Part shown: positions 39,084 to 49,439 of the stretch, piece after piece
How positions within the stretch are numbered: the stretch's first letter is position 1
How the letters are laid out: each line of letters starts with the position of its first letter
Source of the DNA: Mactra quadrangularis
Lineage: Eukaryota > Mollusca > Bivalvia > Venerida > Mactridae
Reading direction: 5' to 3'
DNA length: 64,000 nt
Assembly (NCBI GenBank): GCA_025267735.1
Contig: CM046303.1
Location: 29,612,380-29,676,379, forward strand
The notes under the pieces: model-generated
Seen by the model: the letters and a program-made list of their open reading frames with translations, nothing else
What the model was told of the DNA's origin: nothing
Databases searched by the model: none
Position numbers and translations under genes: made by a program

Positions 39084-39757
39084 ATAAAACTCATTGGGTG
39101 GATTCTTCTACTGCAGAGATCAATAGTTGTACATTCATCATCTTGACATGCTTGATAAGAACTTCTGTTTATAACAATCTGAAAAAAACGAACAAGAAAC
39201 ATTAACTGAATTGTGATATTTTGACGGACTATACTAAATATTTTTATTTTTTTTAAGCACAGATTACTGTATCAAAACATTATACACATTTTCTTTACAA
39301 CCAACGTTGATTTTGTTTAGTCCAATGTATAAAAGCATATTCAACACATCAACCAAAGAAAGTGTTTTAACTACCCCTTGTAATTATTACAAGTAAGTTC
39401 AAAGAGAAAAGTATAACCACTCTTCTCAACTTAGCTGAGTATGGTAACTAACTACAAAATGTTCTGATTTATTTATAATTATATCATGCTTAAACAGATA
39501 TAATGTATTAAACTTGCAATCCTCAGTGAACATTCAACTTCTTTTCTTTGAACTAAACATATTCAATGCAGATGTTGGAATTTAAACTAGGCCTATGATT
39601 TTGATACAACACCTTCTGTGAATTCAAATGACAAAGTCTAAATCTTAATAAATGCCACACATGTATGAGTAACTAGATTTAATCTTGAAAAAAGTTATGC
39701 ATAATAAATACTAAGCATATTAGAATTGTAACTTATCATTTCATTTTTTTATTGCAT

Positions 39758-40170
39758 GTATGTGAAATCAGCAGTAATGTCAGCAGTACAGTATAGCAGT
39801 AAACCTTTACTGCTACAATTCCATGCATTTTATTTCTCCTTATCTTCTGTCATTCAAATGTAGATATGCTCTTGATTTTCATGTATAACATAAAAGCTGA
39901 CAGTAACATTCAAAACAGTACCTTAAATTTACATTATGATTATATCGTTTCTTCGAATTTGATTTATATGACAAATGTATTCAATATTTCAACTTGACTA
40001 TCATCATCGCCGTCATAACCATAAAAAGTTGATGCAATATGTAACTATCATTTTTAAAATTTTTAAAGCTGTACTGTTGAAATTTTTAGCAGAAAAGTTT
40101 TACTGCTGAACTACAAACTTTGTAGCAGTAAAGTTACTGAAGTTACTGCTGTACTGCTGACTTCACATAC
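39758..40170. mobile_element. Inverted-repeat element rich in CAGCAGTA motifs
   Basis: Left GTATGTGAAATCAGCAGTAA and right TACTGCTGACTTCACATAC mirror each other. AGCAGTA/TACTGCT motifs recur inside. About 410 bp, no ORF. Confidence 0.7.
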
Positions 40171-40434
40171 TCTTCTACTATTCATCTTTATTACAATACA
40201 CAATGTACATCTATACTATTAAATTTGCGAGTTTCCTGGTTTGTGGAAGAAACTGAGCAGCTTTGAATAAATCTTTTGTTTGTCGCTGGAGCACCTATAT
40301 ACTGGCATATCAAGTTGACAATTCTTTTTTGACAAAGCCTCTTGATATTTGCGAAAACTGCCAAAAATCAACAAAAATGGTGGGTTTTATTGTGTCTAAA
40401 AATAGTTCTAGATAAAACTAAAAATAGACCTAAC

Positions 40435-40467
40435 TCCCCGCAGCGGTTATTTCCCTTTATTAAATCA
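40435..40467. repeat. Dispersed repeat fragment shared with 41802-41832
   Basis: AACTCCCCGCAGCGGTTATT and the following CCCTTTATTAAATC recur at 41802-41832 in the same orientation. Probably part of an unrecognised element. Confidence 0.6.
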
Positions 40468-40622
40468 ATAACCATGCCTGTTTCGAGGAACAGTTTCAAG
40501 AACTGTCATTACCTAAAGCCCGTGCTTGCACGGGCTACCATCTAGTGTATAGTTAATTATAGAGAAGAAATTAGCCACAAATTGCACTTGGGTACAAAAA
40601 CTAGTATTATAATTTATGTGTA

Positions 40623-40941
40623 CAGTTCCAACCAAAAGTTTGGAGACAAATGAAATTTACAACTAAAATTCTTTGATTTCATTTTGTAGAAACATTATTT
40701 TTTAACAATATTTTGTATGATTGTTGATGAAATGAATTTTTTTTATAAATGCATCACATTCAAATGAATCAGCATCTGACATTACAAAGCATCCAAAACT
40801 TAGTAATGTTTTTCCTATAAACAAAGTTTTATATCACCATAACCATAACAAAACATTTTAAAATAAACAATTTTCAAATTTTCAATAAAAGCTATATAGA
40901 GCCTTCAGAATTAAATGTCTCCAAACATTTGGTTGCCACTA
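40623..40941. mobile_element. Tc1/mariner-type MITE
   Basis: Inverted ends CAGTTCCAACCAAAAGTTTG and the mirror of CAAACATTTGGTTGCCACTA, flanked by TA. 319 bp, non-coding. Same superfamily as 53194-53550. Confidence 0.8.
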
Positions 40942-41640
40942 TATATACACTGTATAACATATACTGTCTTTGACTTCAAACTATTTAGGTCCCAATTGTA
41001 CAATACTAGATCAGGATAACTCAACACAAAGCAACTTAAGACAACTCATGCCACCCGTAGGAACAACTCAACCTGAAGACAATTCAACCCCAGAACAACT
41101 ACACCATGTACATGTATCTTATATGATTAGTATTTGATTTAAAAAATGATAATTTTAAATTAAAAATGATAATTTAAATGCTAATCTCATATTTTTATAA
41201 CTATATAGATATGAAATAATCATTCGTTTTATTTCTCAATATCTTTCATACACGATAAATCTAAAAATAATATATCATATAGGATGAGTTGTCCACATGT
41301 TATAAAGCAGTCTCTATTGTTCATTTTTTCTCAACTGTCAAACAATGAATAATTTTTTAGGTGAATGCATTCGTTAAAATTATTGTCGTAATACACCCAT
41401 GAGTTTCCGAAAGTGTGTATTATGATTGAGTAAAGCTTCTTATACCGTATGATATGTTTTAGTCAAGATATTTTTAATAACAATTAGGCCGCCAGTACAA
41501 AAACAATGCATTCAGTCACCGTGAAATTATTCAAGCTTTGACAGCTGAGAAAAAACAGACAATACTTCGGGTTGAGTTTTCCATGGGTGGAGACCTTGAC
41601 ATAACACATATACCATATAATTTAAATCAAGGAATAAAAG
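40942..41640. other. No gene recognised
   Basis: AT-rich. Contains CAACTCAACCTGA-type short direct repeats at 41020-41110 and nothing else I can name. Confidence 0.5.
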
Positions 41641-41646
41641 TACCTG

Positions 41647-41753
41647 CTCTGTATTGTTGAAAGTTCTGGTGATGGAGGTCTGTAGAGTAGAGATCCTTAG
41701 TTTCATTGACATCATGACCATTCTTAACATACCTAAATACATTCTAGTTCTGA
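41647..41753 (-). ncRNA. Possible exon of a non-coding transcript
   Basis: Good splice signals on the minus strand (CTTATTTCAG acceptor, CAGGTACTT donor), but two of three frames are closed. Similar splice-bounded, mostly closed segments occur at about 53014-53123 and near 50257. An unspliced repeat could also explain them. Confidence 0.15.
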
Positions 41754-42200
41754 AATAAGAAAGGTAACCATTCATAACTTAACTAAATACATTCCAAACT
41801 CCCCGCAGCGGTTATTTCCCTTTATTAAATCTAACTTAATATAAATACATTGTAGAATGTTATCTAAAATTAGATTTTAACATATATTTACTTTTATAAA
41901 AATATTCTACAATGCATCTATAATGTTTTTCTAATTGATAAATTTCCAAAAGAGTAAAAATTAAACATTAAATTTACAATTATCATAAAATGGTTATTTA
42001 ACTTCATCTTAATATAAAACAATACATTTTCAATCTGCAAAAACTAAAATATCTTTGACACATTTATATGCAATCATTATATTTCAAATCTTTCCATTTT
42101 TAAATCTTTTTTATTATATATTCTAAATTGCTCATTATCATTTTTTTTTATTTTATAAATATTTTCACAACATGATAAATTTACACTTTTAGAATATATT

Positions 42201-42620
42201 AGGGCTCGAATTTAAGCGAATTTAATTCGAAAATTGCGATTATTTTTATTTTAACTTGCAAATTTTCGCGAGTTTAAATCACCGCAAAATAATAATGTCT
42301 TATTATAATTATATATTATAATGTCTTAACTAATGAGGCTCAAATCAGCATTTGAATGACCAGATAGATCGATGATATAATATAATTAAAGATTCACAGT
42401 AAAAACATGTTTGATAACCTTGTCTATCTCACTAGAACGCACTTGTTCTATCTTTAGTAAGTATAATACCAAGTTGCTTTTATATTGCATATACAAATAG
42501 TTACTTTGTATGCTACTAAAATCTAAAAAAAAATGCAAGTCATTTTTTCAATTTGCGAGTTGAAATAAAAGCAACTCGCAAAAATTTGCAAGTCCAAGTT
42601 TTTGTTAAATTCATGCCCTG
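42201..42620. mobile_element. hAT MITE, AGGGCTCGAATTT family, copy 1
   Basis: Ends AGGGCTCGAATTTAAGC and the mirrored CATGCCCTG, flanked by a perfect 8-bp duplication AATATATT (42193-42200 and 42621-42628). 8-bp duplications and CAGGG-like ends mark hAT elements. Confidence 0.88.
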
Positions 42621-42833
42621 AATATATTGAAAACTATAAGATGATTGTAATAACTTAATTTACTAATAAAATATTGTAACAGAGTAAAAATCTATTCAAT
42701 AGTTTTGTTTTAGAAGGGAGATCATTCTAATTGTCTTGTTTAAGTTAGTTTTTGATACATATTACTACATTGTCTCCCTTGTTATAAATTATTTAATAAT
42801 TAATAATTAATTATGCTTTTTTAAAACGCTTAA

Positions 42834-43381
42834 GGTACCTGAACACTTTCCTCCCCAAAAAATGAAAGTTGACCGATTTGAATGAAACTTTGTGTACTTG
42901 ACGTTCGAAGACTGTAATTAAGTATTCCGTCATTGTAACGACGTCATGACGTCATTCTTCTTGGTTTAGGGGCCGTATGTGTAACATGTGCATTTTGCCG
43001 TTATTTATACGTTGATAATTATCATATATGATTAAACATTTAGGTCAGCAATGCTTTGCCCAAGCGACTGAAGTAAAAATATAAGAAAAACGTCCAGTAG
43101 TTACCTTGTCTCACTTATTTTCTATCAGAAACCGTCAAAATTGACAAGTCAAAAACATTAGAGAAAACGTCGTATTTTCCCGTTTAGCTTGAAAACGAGT
43201 TCGGTGAGGGTATCATTTTATTTCATTTTTCGATATAAAATTACAAAAGAAATGATTTAATGAAAAAAAATCGATATGTTTAACGGTCGGAGAACGTCGA
43301 AAAAAAACTTCTAAAGTTTTCTTTTTTTTTGTAGTTTTTTGCTGTCGAAATTTGACGTCCATGTACATGAAAGCAACGTAA
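42834..43381 (+). repeat. Left terminal inverted repeat
   Basis: About 548 bp mirrored at 49440-50001 with few differences. Contains the overlapping CRE palindrome GACGTCATGACGTCAT at about 42940-42955. Confidence 0.93.
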
Positions 43382-43822
43382 TAGACATGGTAGATATGCT
43401 ACACGCGTCGAAACTGCATTTTATACTTAAATACTAAAAAATAGCTGCTATATCATCAACCAGAATAAAAGTTTAAAATGATTTAGGTAAATATTAGATA
43501 CGAAGTAATATTATAGGTATTATACAGCAGAGTTATATGCCGTGCGTAATAATTTGTACATTTTCTCCATATTCAATAAATATTTGATAGTCTAAATTTA
43601 TTTGAAAATATGTTTAATTTGCGCATTGAAAATGGCGCAATTTTGTCCGTGAACGTCCGTGACGTCAATTCAAAACAAATCTACAATCGGTCAAAACAAC
43701 AACAATTGGTAAGATGCGGAACCGGAAAGGCTGTTTCATGTCAAAAGAAAAGACTGAAAGGTCTAATCAAATCAAGGATTTGAATTTACGGGAAGACGAG
43801 TAATGGCAAGTCTTGGTGCGTA

Positions 43823-44061
43823 GGAAGAAGAATTATAGTTTGGTGTTATTTTAGAACATTTGAAATCGTGCAAGACATGCGGTCAAACACTCTTTATACA
43901 TTGTATAGAACAAGAGACAATTTTTGGATTGGGTTCAATGTTGCACGTCTGATGTGAACATTGTACAGCTATAAATTTGATTCCAACTGGAAAAAGACAC
44001 CAGACAAAACTAGAGAGTGGGGAACAGCGTTGTTTCGATGTTAATACAAAGTTAGCGGCAG
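43823..44061 (+). pseudogene. Transposase exon 1 remnant (zinc-ribbon-like region)
   Basis: Starts with GRRII, breaks frame near 43838, then reads EHLKSCKTCGQTL, GLGSMLHV, stop, CEHCTAIN and ends FDVNTKLAA. The two CxxC pairs suggest a zinc ribbon. The expected donor GT reads AT. A short upstream ORF from 43714 (MRNRKGCFMSKEK) may be the original N-terminus. Confidence 0.65.
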
Positions 44062-44621
44062 ATTAGTACAATATATTAAAGTACATAATTAAACATGTAT
44101 ACAATGCCCTACTTTGTACTATATTCCTTCTTTGCAAACAGGCACTGCTCTTACAAAACTTTCGTTATTTGATTAATGTACTAGCTAAATTATTACAGTG
44201 TCAACGTGACTAATTCAAGGAATGATAAATTTTTCAATTTTCGACCTCTATTTCACTGATCCGAAATGAGCTTATGAGTTTATGAGCTATTTGAGTAAGA
44301 ATAAACATGTATAAATCAAAGCCTGTACATGAAGATATAATCATCATCAGTAGGCTTGAGTTTTAGATTTTAATTATTTAATCTGGAGCTGTTGTTTTTT
44401 TATGAAAATACTTCATATTCAACAATTGCGAACAAAACTATTTCGGTTTTGATCTACTTACACTTTGCAATGCAATGAATTAAATAAATTTATCAACGCA
44501 ATATTAAGTTACAAAATATTGTTCATTATATAGGTGTTTGAAATAGATAAATGTCGATAGATTTTTGTTGTCCAAAACAGTTGTATTTTTGATAATGGGG
44601 CTTTAATCTAATTAATTTCAG

Positions 44622-44811
44622 CAATGATCAATGCCGGTGTTGGAGAAACACAGATAAGTGTTATACTTGCCGGAATAAATTTACCTGGCATAAGCAAAAC
44701 TGCATTAAAAACCCGTGAAAGGGAAATAGGATGCTCAATTGAAACTGTGGCTGAATTATCATGTAAAAATGCACTGGAAGAGGAGAAACAATACATGGAA
44801 GAAGTGAACAT
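44622..44811 (+). pseudogene. Transposase exon 2
   Basis: Reads MINAGVGETQISVILAGINL, then KTALKTREREIGCSIETVAE and a helical end (EEEKQYMEEVNM). Acceptor TTTCAG, donor GTGAGT. Intact. Confidence 0.8.
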
Positions 44812-45273
44812 GTGAGTAGATAGTAATATAACACTGTTATTCTTCACTAAAAGTCGTTGTCAGGTTGATAATTTACAAGTATAAATTAAATTGTATTTAG
44901 ACAAACATCATTGTGACAGAACCGTCTTTTATTACGTATAATATTTCAAGTTTTAAAACGATGTTGCGATACTCATGCAGTCGCCGCAGTTATAGTTTAA
45001 GGTCTTAATCTACAGTTTCAATTTTGAAAAGTTGAAACTATAGGATTAAGACTCTTAAACCCTATGTTTAAGTCTGTTAAACTATTGGATTAACAGTTAA
45101 ACCTATAGTTTAAGTAATTATTGTGCAAACGGCATGCCATAGTAATGTCTTAAAAACCGTTAATCAATGTATCTATATTTTATGTAAGTGGCTAAGTGTC
45201 CGAGTGGTGTTAACATTTATTGCATTTTGTGAGATAATGATAATTAAATCATAATGACCCATATTTGAGTAAG

Positions 45274-45484
45274 GCCACAACAAGTTGATCATATCTTCTA
45301 TGGATTTCTCTAGAAAAAAATGGGGCGAGCGAGCGAAGAAAAAAGTCTTTATTCACTTGTTTTATATTGCAGTTTGACCAATTTTTTTATGAGCAAGCGA
45401 GGAAATAAAAATATTTTTTTCGTAAAAACTGTCAAAATTGCGAGCGAATCCATAGAACATATGATCAATTTGTTTTGGCCTAAT
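45274..45484. mobile_element. MITE, GGCCACAACAAGTTGATCAT family, inside the transposon
   Basis: Left TAAGGCCACAACAAGTTGAT and right GATCAATTTGTTTTGGCCTA mirror each other. It lies in the intron between transposase exons 2 and 3, so it came after the large element. Confidence 0.8.
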
Positions 45485-45538
45485 TGTTGTGATATGTACT
45501 TTCGATGAAAGGTTACTATTGAAAGTTCATGTTTGTAG

Positions 45539-45618
45539 GAACCCAGGTGGTGACAATGCTTGAGTGAATGTATCTACTGATGGGGGATGGCAGAAACGAG
45601 GTTCGAACAGTTTATCGG
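45539..45618 (+). pseudogene. Transposase exon 3 with in-frame TGA
   Basis: Reads NPGGDNA, stop, VNVSTDGGWQKRGSNSLSG. The STDGGWQKRG motif is strongly conserved in this transposase family. The stop lies just before it. Confidence 0.75.
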
Positions 45619-45976
45619 GTAAGACATAATATAAAGTTTTCAATTTATGTTATATTTATGACATTTAATGTCAGATCTTTATAAAACATCATACATTGAT
45701 TACACACCATATGATGAAAAGAAATAGAAAGTAACTGAATGGCTTAACTATGGATTATTTCCATTTGTAATTTTTAATCCGGTTTTGATAAGGTTTCAAC
45801 GTTTCATTTCTTGTTCACTTATTTAAAACAAACTCTAGAATATACAAATTTCTATACAAACCCCATTTCACTTTTAACATGAAAATCCAAGCAAAAGTTG
45901 TCACGTGTTTATTTGGTTAACATATTCGTGTTTTTGCTTAAGGAAAACGTGCTGGAAAATTAATTTACAATTTTAG

Positions 45977-46571
45977 GGCATGTTACAGCGGTTAGCCAGC
46001 AGTCAGGGAAGTGCATGTCTTATTCGATTGCCAAGAAATCATGCAGGATTTGTAAAGTTGCAAAACGAGCAAAAGAAACGACTAAAAGGCATGACTGTCG
46101 AAAAAACTGGACAGGATCGTCAAAGGCAATGGAGCCATTTTTGACTGCAACTTGTTTGCAAAAAATTAAGAAACATGGTCTAAATGTGGACAGACTTATC
46201 ATGGATGGCGATACCACCACTTTTTCAAGGGTGAAACGATCTTTATTTCCAGCTATATCGAAATCAAACGACAAAAATCACATAGTAAAAAATTTTGGGA
46301 ATGAGTTATATAAGTTAAAGTCCGTGCATAAAAATATTACTACTGAAGTTATCGCCCACATTCAGAAATGTTTTTCATATGCAATAGCGCAAAACAAAGG
46401 CAATAAGGACTCATTGAAAGCAGCATTAGAGGCTCTTGTACCTCACATGTTTAATGATCATGATAGATGTAACTTGAGATGGTGCAAAACACTTACAGAT
46501 AAAAAGTACACACAAACTGTTGTGCTGACTGGAAAAGATCTTAAGTGCGCCCTACAAAAGTTATTAGACAG
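45977..46571 (+). pseudogene. Transposase exon 4, main catalytic part
   Basis: 198 open codons: CRICKVAKRAKETTKRHDC, KNWTGSSKAMEP, then MDGDTTTFSRVKRSLF with acidic residues that could be catalytic, SNDKNHIVKNFGNELYKLK, and a Cys/His cluster (HDRCNLRWC). Acceptor TTTTAG, donor GTACAT. Intact. Confidence 0.85.
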
Positions 46572-46679
46572 GTACATATTTTTTCTACCGTGTTTTAAAT
46601 ACAGTTTAACTTAGCAAACTTGGTTTTATTAGTATATTTAACAGCTAGTGATATTGATTTTTACTGGTTTTTTTTTTCA

Positions 46680-46850
46680 CCGTGTCAACACATTTTATGT
46701 AATTTTACAGCGTTCAGCGCACCTTAACTAGCTCCCCTGGAAGGGTATAACTTCTCCGTTGGGATTCAAACCCGTACACCCTTCCAAATACGAGATTCAA
46801 AATCCTGGCGCGCTACCAACATCGCTATCGATGACCCAGGTTCATGGTAT
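46680..46850 (-). mobile_element. SINE, family B, in a transposase intron
   Basis: GTGTCAACACATTTTATG, GGAAGGGTATAACTTCTCCG, then a reverse tRNA-like head (GGCGCGCTACC). Matches 14715-15000. Confidence 0.6.
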
Positions 46851-46944
46851 TATGTGAATGACAATCAACTTGTATGCCATTGTTACAAGTGGGACCTAAT
46901 TTTGATTCTAACACTATTACTAATACACAGTACATGTATTCCAG

Positions 46945-47131
46945 GTATATTATCACAGCAATGTTAGATAACCTTATAAACGTAGACAGTACCAACAGAA
47001 ATGAAAATTTGAACCATCTGATCTCCAGAAAAGCACCGAAAGCCATTACTTATTCTGAATCCGAAAGTCTTGATTTTCAAGTATCAGCTGCCGTCCCTCA
47101 AAAGAATGAAGGACATACATATTTAATGCAG
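46945..47131 (+). pseudogene. Transposase exon 5
   Basis: Reads STNRNENLNHLISRKAPKAI then SESLDFQVSAAVPQKNEGHT, the conserved C-terminal block of the transposase domain. Intact, phase 0 at the end. Confidence 0.85.
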
Positions 47132-47394
47132 GTAGTGTTTGTATCTTGAAATATACATGTATTTATAACTAATTTGACTCGCAATCTGAGATGCTTATAA
47201 TGAAATATAATACACGTGTGTGTATTTTAACGCCATGTCCATCAATTTTGCTGATATGTCTATCAAATTGCTATCGTGCACAAGTCGTACATACAAACCA
47301 ATTATGATATTTTCTAACTAAAGCTTCGTAAATAATGTGCAATTAACTGTAAGTTATGTGTTCTATTATAACTTTTTGAATTATGTTTTACTAG

Positions 47395-47526
47395 GTTAAC
47401 GAATTACACGGGTTGTCTCCTGGTCATTATACAAGTAAAAAAATGACGACGCTTGACAAACTACGGGACGATCTCGCAAAGAAACAGAAATCTAGCAAAC
47501 AGAAGAAACGTCGCAATATATTAAAA
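47395..47526 (+). pseudogene. Linker exon between transposase and exonuclease
   Basis: 44 codons: NELHGLSPGHYTSKKMTTLD and a very basic end (KKQKSSKQKKRRNILK) that may act as a nuclear-localisation or DNA-binding segment. Phase 0 at both ends. Confidence 0.75.
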
Positions 47527-47852
47527 GTAAGTTAGTGGTCATAGTCATAAATTTCAAATATTTCATTAATATTTCATAGTTCTTTTATAGTTAGAGTTAA
47601 ATAAAATATTCTATTAAGTATGAATAGTGATTTTTATTTCAGTGTCAAATGGAAATTTGAAAAAATGTCGATAGTATAGTTTCGACAATCTTCGCTAGTA
47701 AGCCGTTTGCTAAGTTATAACGATGCGCGAATATTGTATTACTAACGGTACCCCGTATATCATTTTTGTGCCTTATCATACGAGATAGATAGCATAAAGC
47801 GAAAATTTGAATCATTTTTTAGTTTTGACTGTTATTGTCAATTCCTTTTTAG

Positions 47853-48042
47853 TCTGAAAAATTGTCCAACAACTTGAGAAGCGAAGTTTATGAAGGAAAA
47901 ACATACGAAACTGGGATAGATCACACAGAGACAAATGATGATGACATCATGAATATCCAATGTAATTCTTTAGATCAGACAAATTCACCAACATTTTCAC
48001 CGGAAGACGTAGTTGTTTTTGATCTTGAGGCTACTGGATTAG
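47853..48042 (+). pseudogene. Exonuclease exon 1 (DxE motif)
   Basis: Acidic linker, then DVVVFDLEATGL, the first catalytic motif (D and E) of the DnaQ/DEDD exonuclease fold. Ends phase 1. Confidence 0.85.
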
Positions 48043-48427
48043 GTAACACAATCTATTAAGGCTTTTCAGCTTTAATTGAAAAGTTAAAAAAATACATTTA
48101 GTGTTGAATTTAATTGCACAATAACAACAATTTAAACTTACTCTAAAACTGAGCGTTTAACCTTGTTTCAAGTTAAGGTTTTTAACAACTGCATCAAATT
48201 TCTAACAGGTAGCGTACAATATATTTGATACAGTTGAAAACGATATTTAACTATTACCAGTTGATGAAATAAAAGGAAAATGCAACATATTTTAACAGTT
48301 ACGGTCATTTGTCTTTCACTTTGAAGCCAAATAGAATAACTTATAAGTATCAGTAACAAACACTATATGTTAATTAATTTCTAAAGTGACACATTAACAT
48401 TGTTAAACGAGTACATGTACTTTGCAG

Positions 48428-49224
48428 GTTCAACTAGTAGCATTATACAGATAGCCGCTGTAGGATTGACTACACAAGCAAATTTTAATATATTTGTCTA
48501 ACCAAGTTGTGGTTTTATTCCAACAACAGCAGCAAATATAACAGGTTTGGAATATCGTGCCGGAGTAATGTATAAAGATTGCGAAAAAGTCGACAGCCAA
48601 GATGCCAAAGAAGCCCTCCGTGAATTTATTTGTTGGATTGAATCCTTTAATAGGCCGATTTTGCTCGTTGCACACAATGCAATGTTTGATGCTCGGCTTC
48701 TTTTATCAAACTTAATTAAGGAAAGTATTCATATACCACACGACAAGTTTTGGTTTACAGACAGTTTGAAATATTTTAAGCAACTATACCCTGGTAAAAC
48801 AAGTTATAAACTTGGATACCTTGTAAAGGAAATAATAAACGTAGATTTCAAAGCACATGATGCTTTGGAAGATTGCCAGGCATTATCAGGCTTGTTAAAT
48901 CTAAATTTACTATCTGAATTCCAACATTTAGCTAGCCAAACATTCAGTGTTGTGTCAGTTCAAAACAAATTACGGGAGCTTAGAGACGAGAAATTATATA
49001 AACAGTCATATTCATATTTTGTTGAAAACAAACTCATTTCCAGAGCACAAATAACCAGGCTGGCTAGAAGCGGGCTTTCTCTTGACCATCTTAGGACTGT
49101 CTATTCTAGATCTGGGTTAGATGGTCTTGAGATTATCATAAAAGATAGAGGAGAGAAAAAAGGATATGCTAAATTAGCATCAATACTTCAACTACAATTT
49201 GACGAACAACAAAAAGATGAATAA
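48428..49224 (+). pseudogene. Exonuclease exon 2 and C-terminus
   Basis: Reads SSIIQIAAVGL, a stop TAA at 48499-48501, then ITGLEYRAGVMYKDCEKVDS, LLVAHNAMFDARLLLSNL (second motif D) and AHDALEDCQALSGLL (His and final Asp of DEDDh). About 100 further residues of helical C-terminus follow, to a stop at 49222-49224. All five catalytic residues are present. Confidence 0.85.
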
Positions 49225-49439
49225 GAAAGTATACTGTTTTATAGTTTATCACCCATTTCAAATTTACAACGGTTTTGTTGTTTATCGTATATTCATGATA
49301 TCATTTGTACTTTATATATATAGTAATATAACAAATAAGCTATTTCAAGATGAAATAATTATTATATTATTATCAAGTTTTTACTCTTTATTACATAATT
49401 ATTTTTAACAATCAAGGTGTCAAAATATTATATAATGTG

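Larger units (their letters stand above)
34475..39181. mobile_element. Foldback-type element, 4.7 kb
   Basis: The ends mirror each other: CAGATTGTTATGAACAGAA at 34475 and TTCTGTTTATAACAATCTG ending at 39181. The mirrored ends continue inward through a GGATTCTTCTACT(A/G)CAGAG block into 69-bp tandem repeats (about 3 copies left, 5 right, opposite orientation) and a TTTATT-rich block. The centre is a 76-bp satellite whose last units at 38570-38650 flip orientation. Long inverted repeats made of subrepeats are the hallmark of foldback elements. No transposase and no clear target duplication seen. Confidence 0.75.
43823..49224 (+). pseudogene. Transposase-exonuclease fusion gene, inactivated
   Basis: Exons chain in phase: 43823-44061, 44622-44811, 45539-45618, 45977-46571, 46945-47131, 47395-47526, 47853-48042, 48428-49224. 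The first five carry motifs of the Mutator-like transposase domain family (CxxCG region, FDVNTKLAA, VSTDGGWQKRG, CRICKVAKR, HDCRKNWTGSSKAMEP, MDGDTTTF, QKNEGHTYL). The last two carry a DEDDh exonuclease (FDLEATGLG, HNAMFD, HDALEDCQAL). Lesions: TGA at 43950-43952, a TGA codon in the 45539 exon, TAA at 48499-48501, AT instead of GT after 44061, and a frame break near 43838. Host processing by similar domains suggests DNA end trimming, but that is inference. Confidence 0.8.

Noticed and set aside
46020..46274. 84-codon minus-strand ORF
   Set aside because: Antisense shadow of transposase exon 4.
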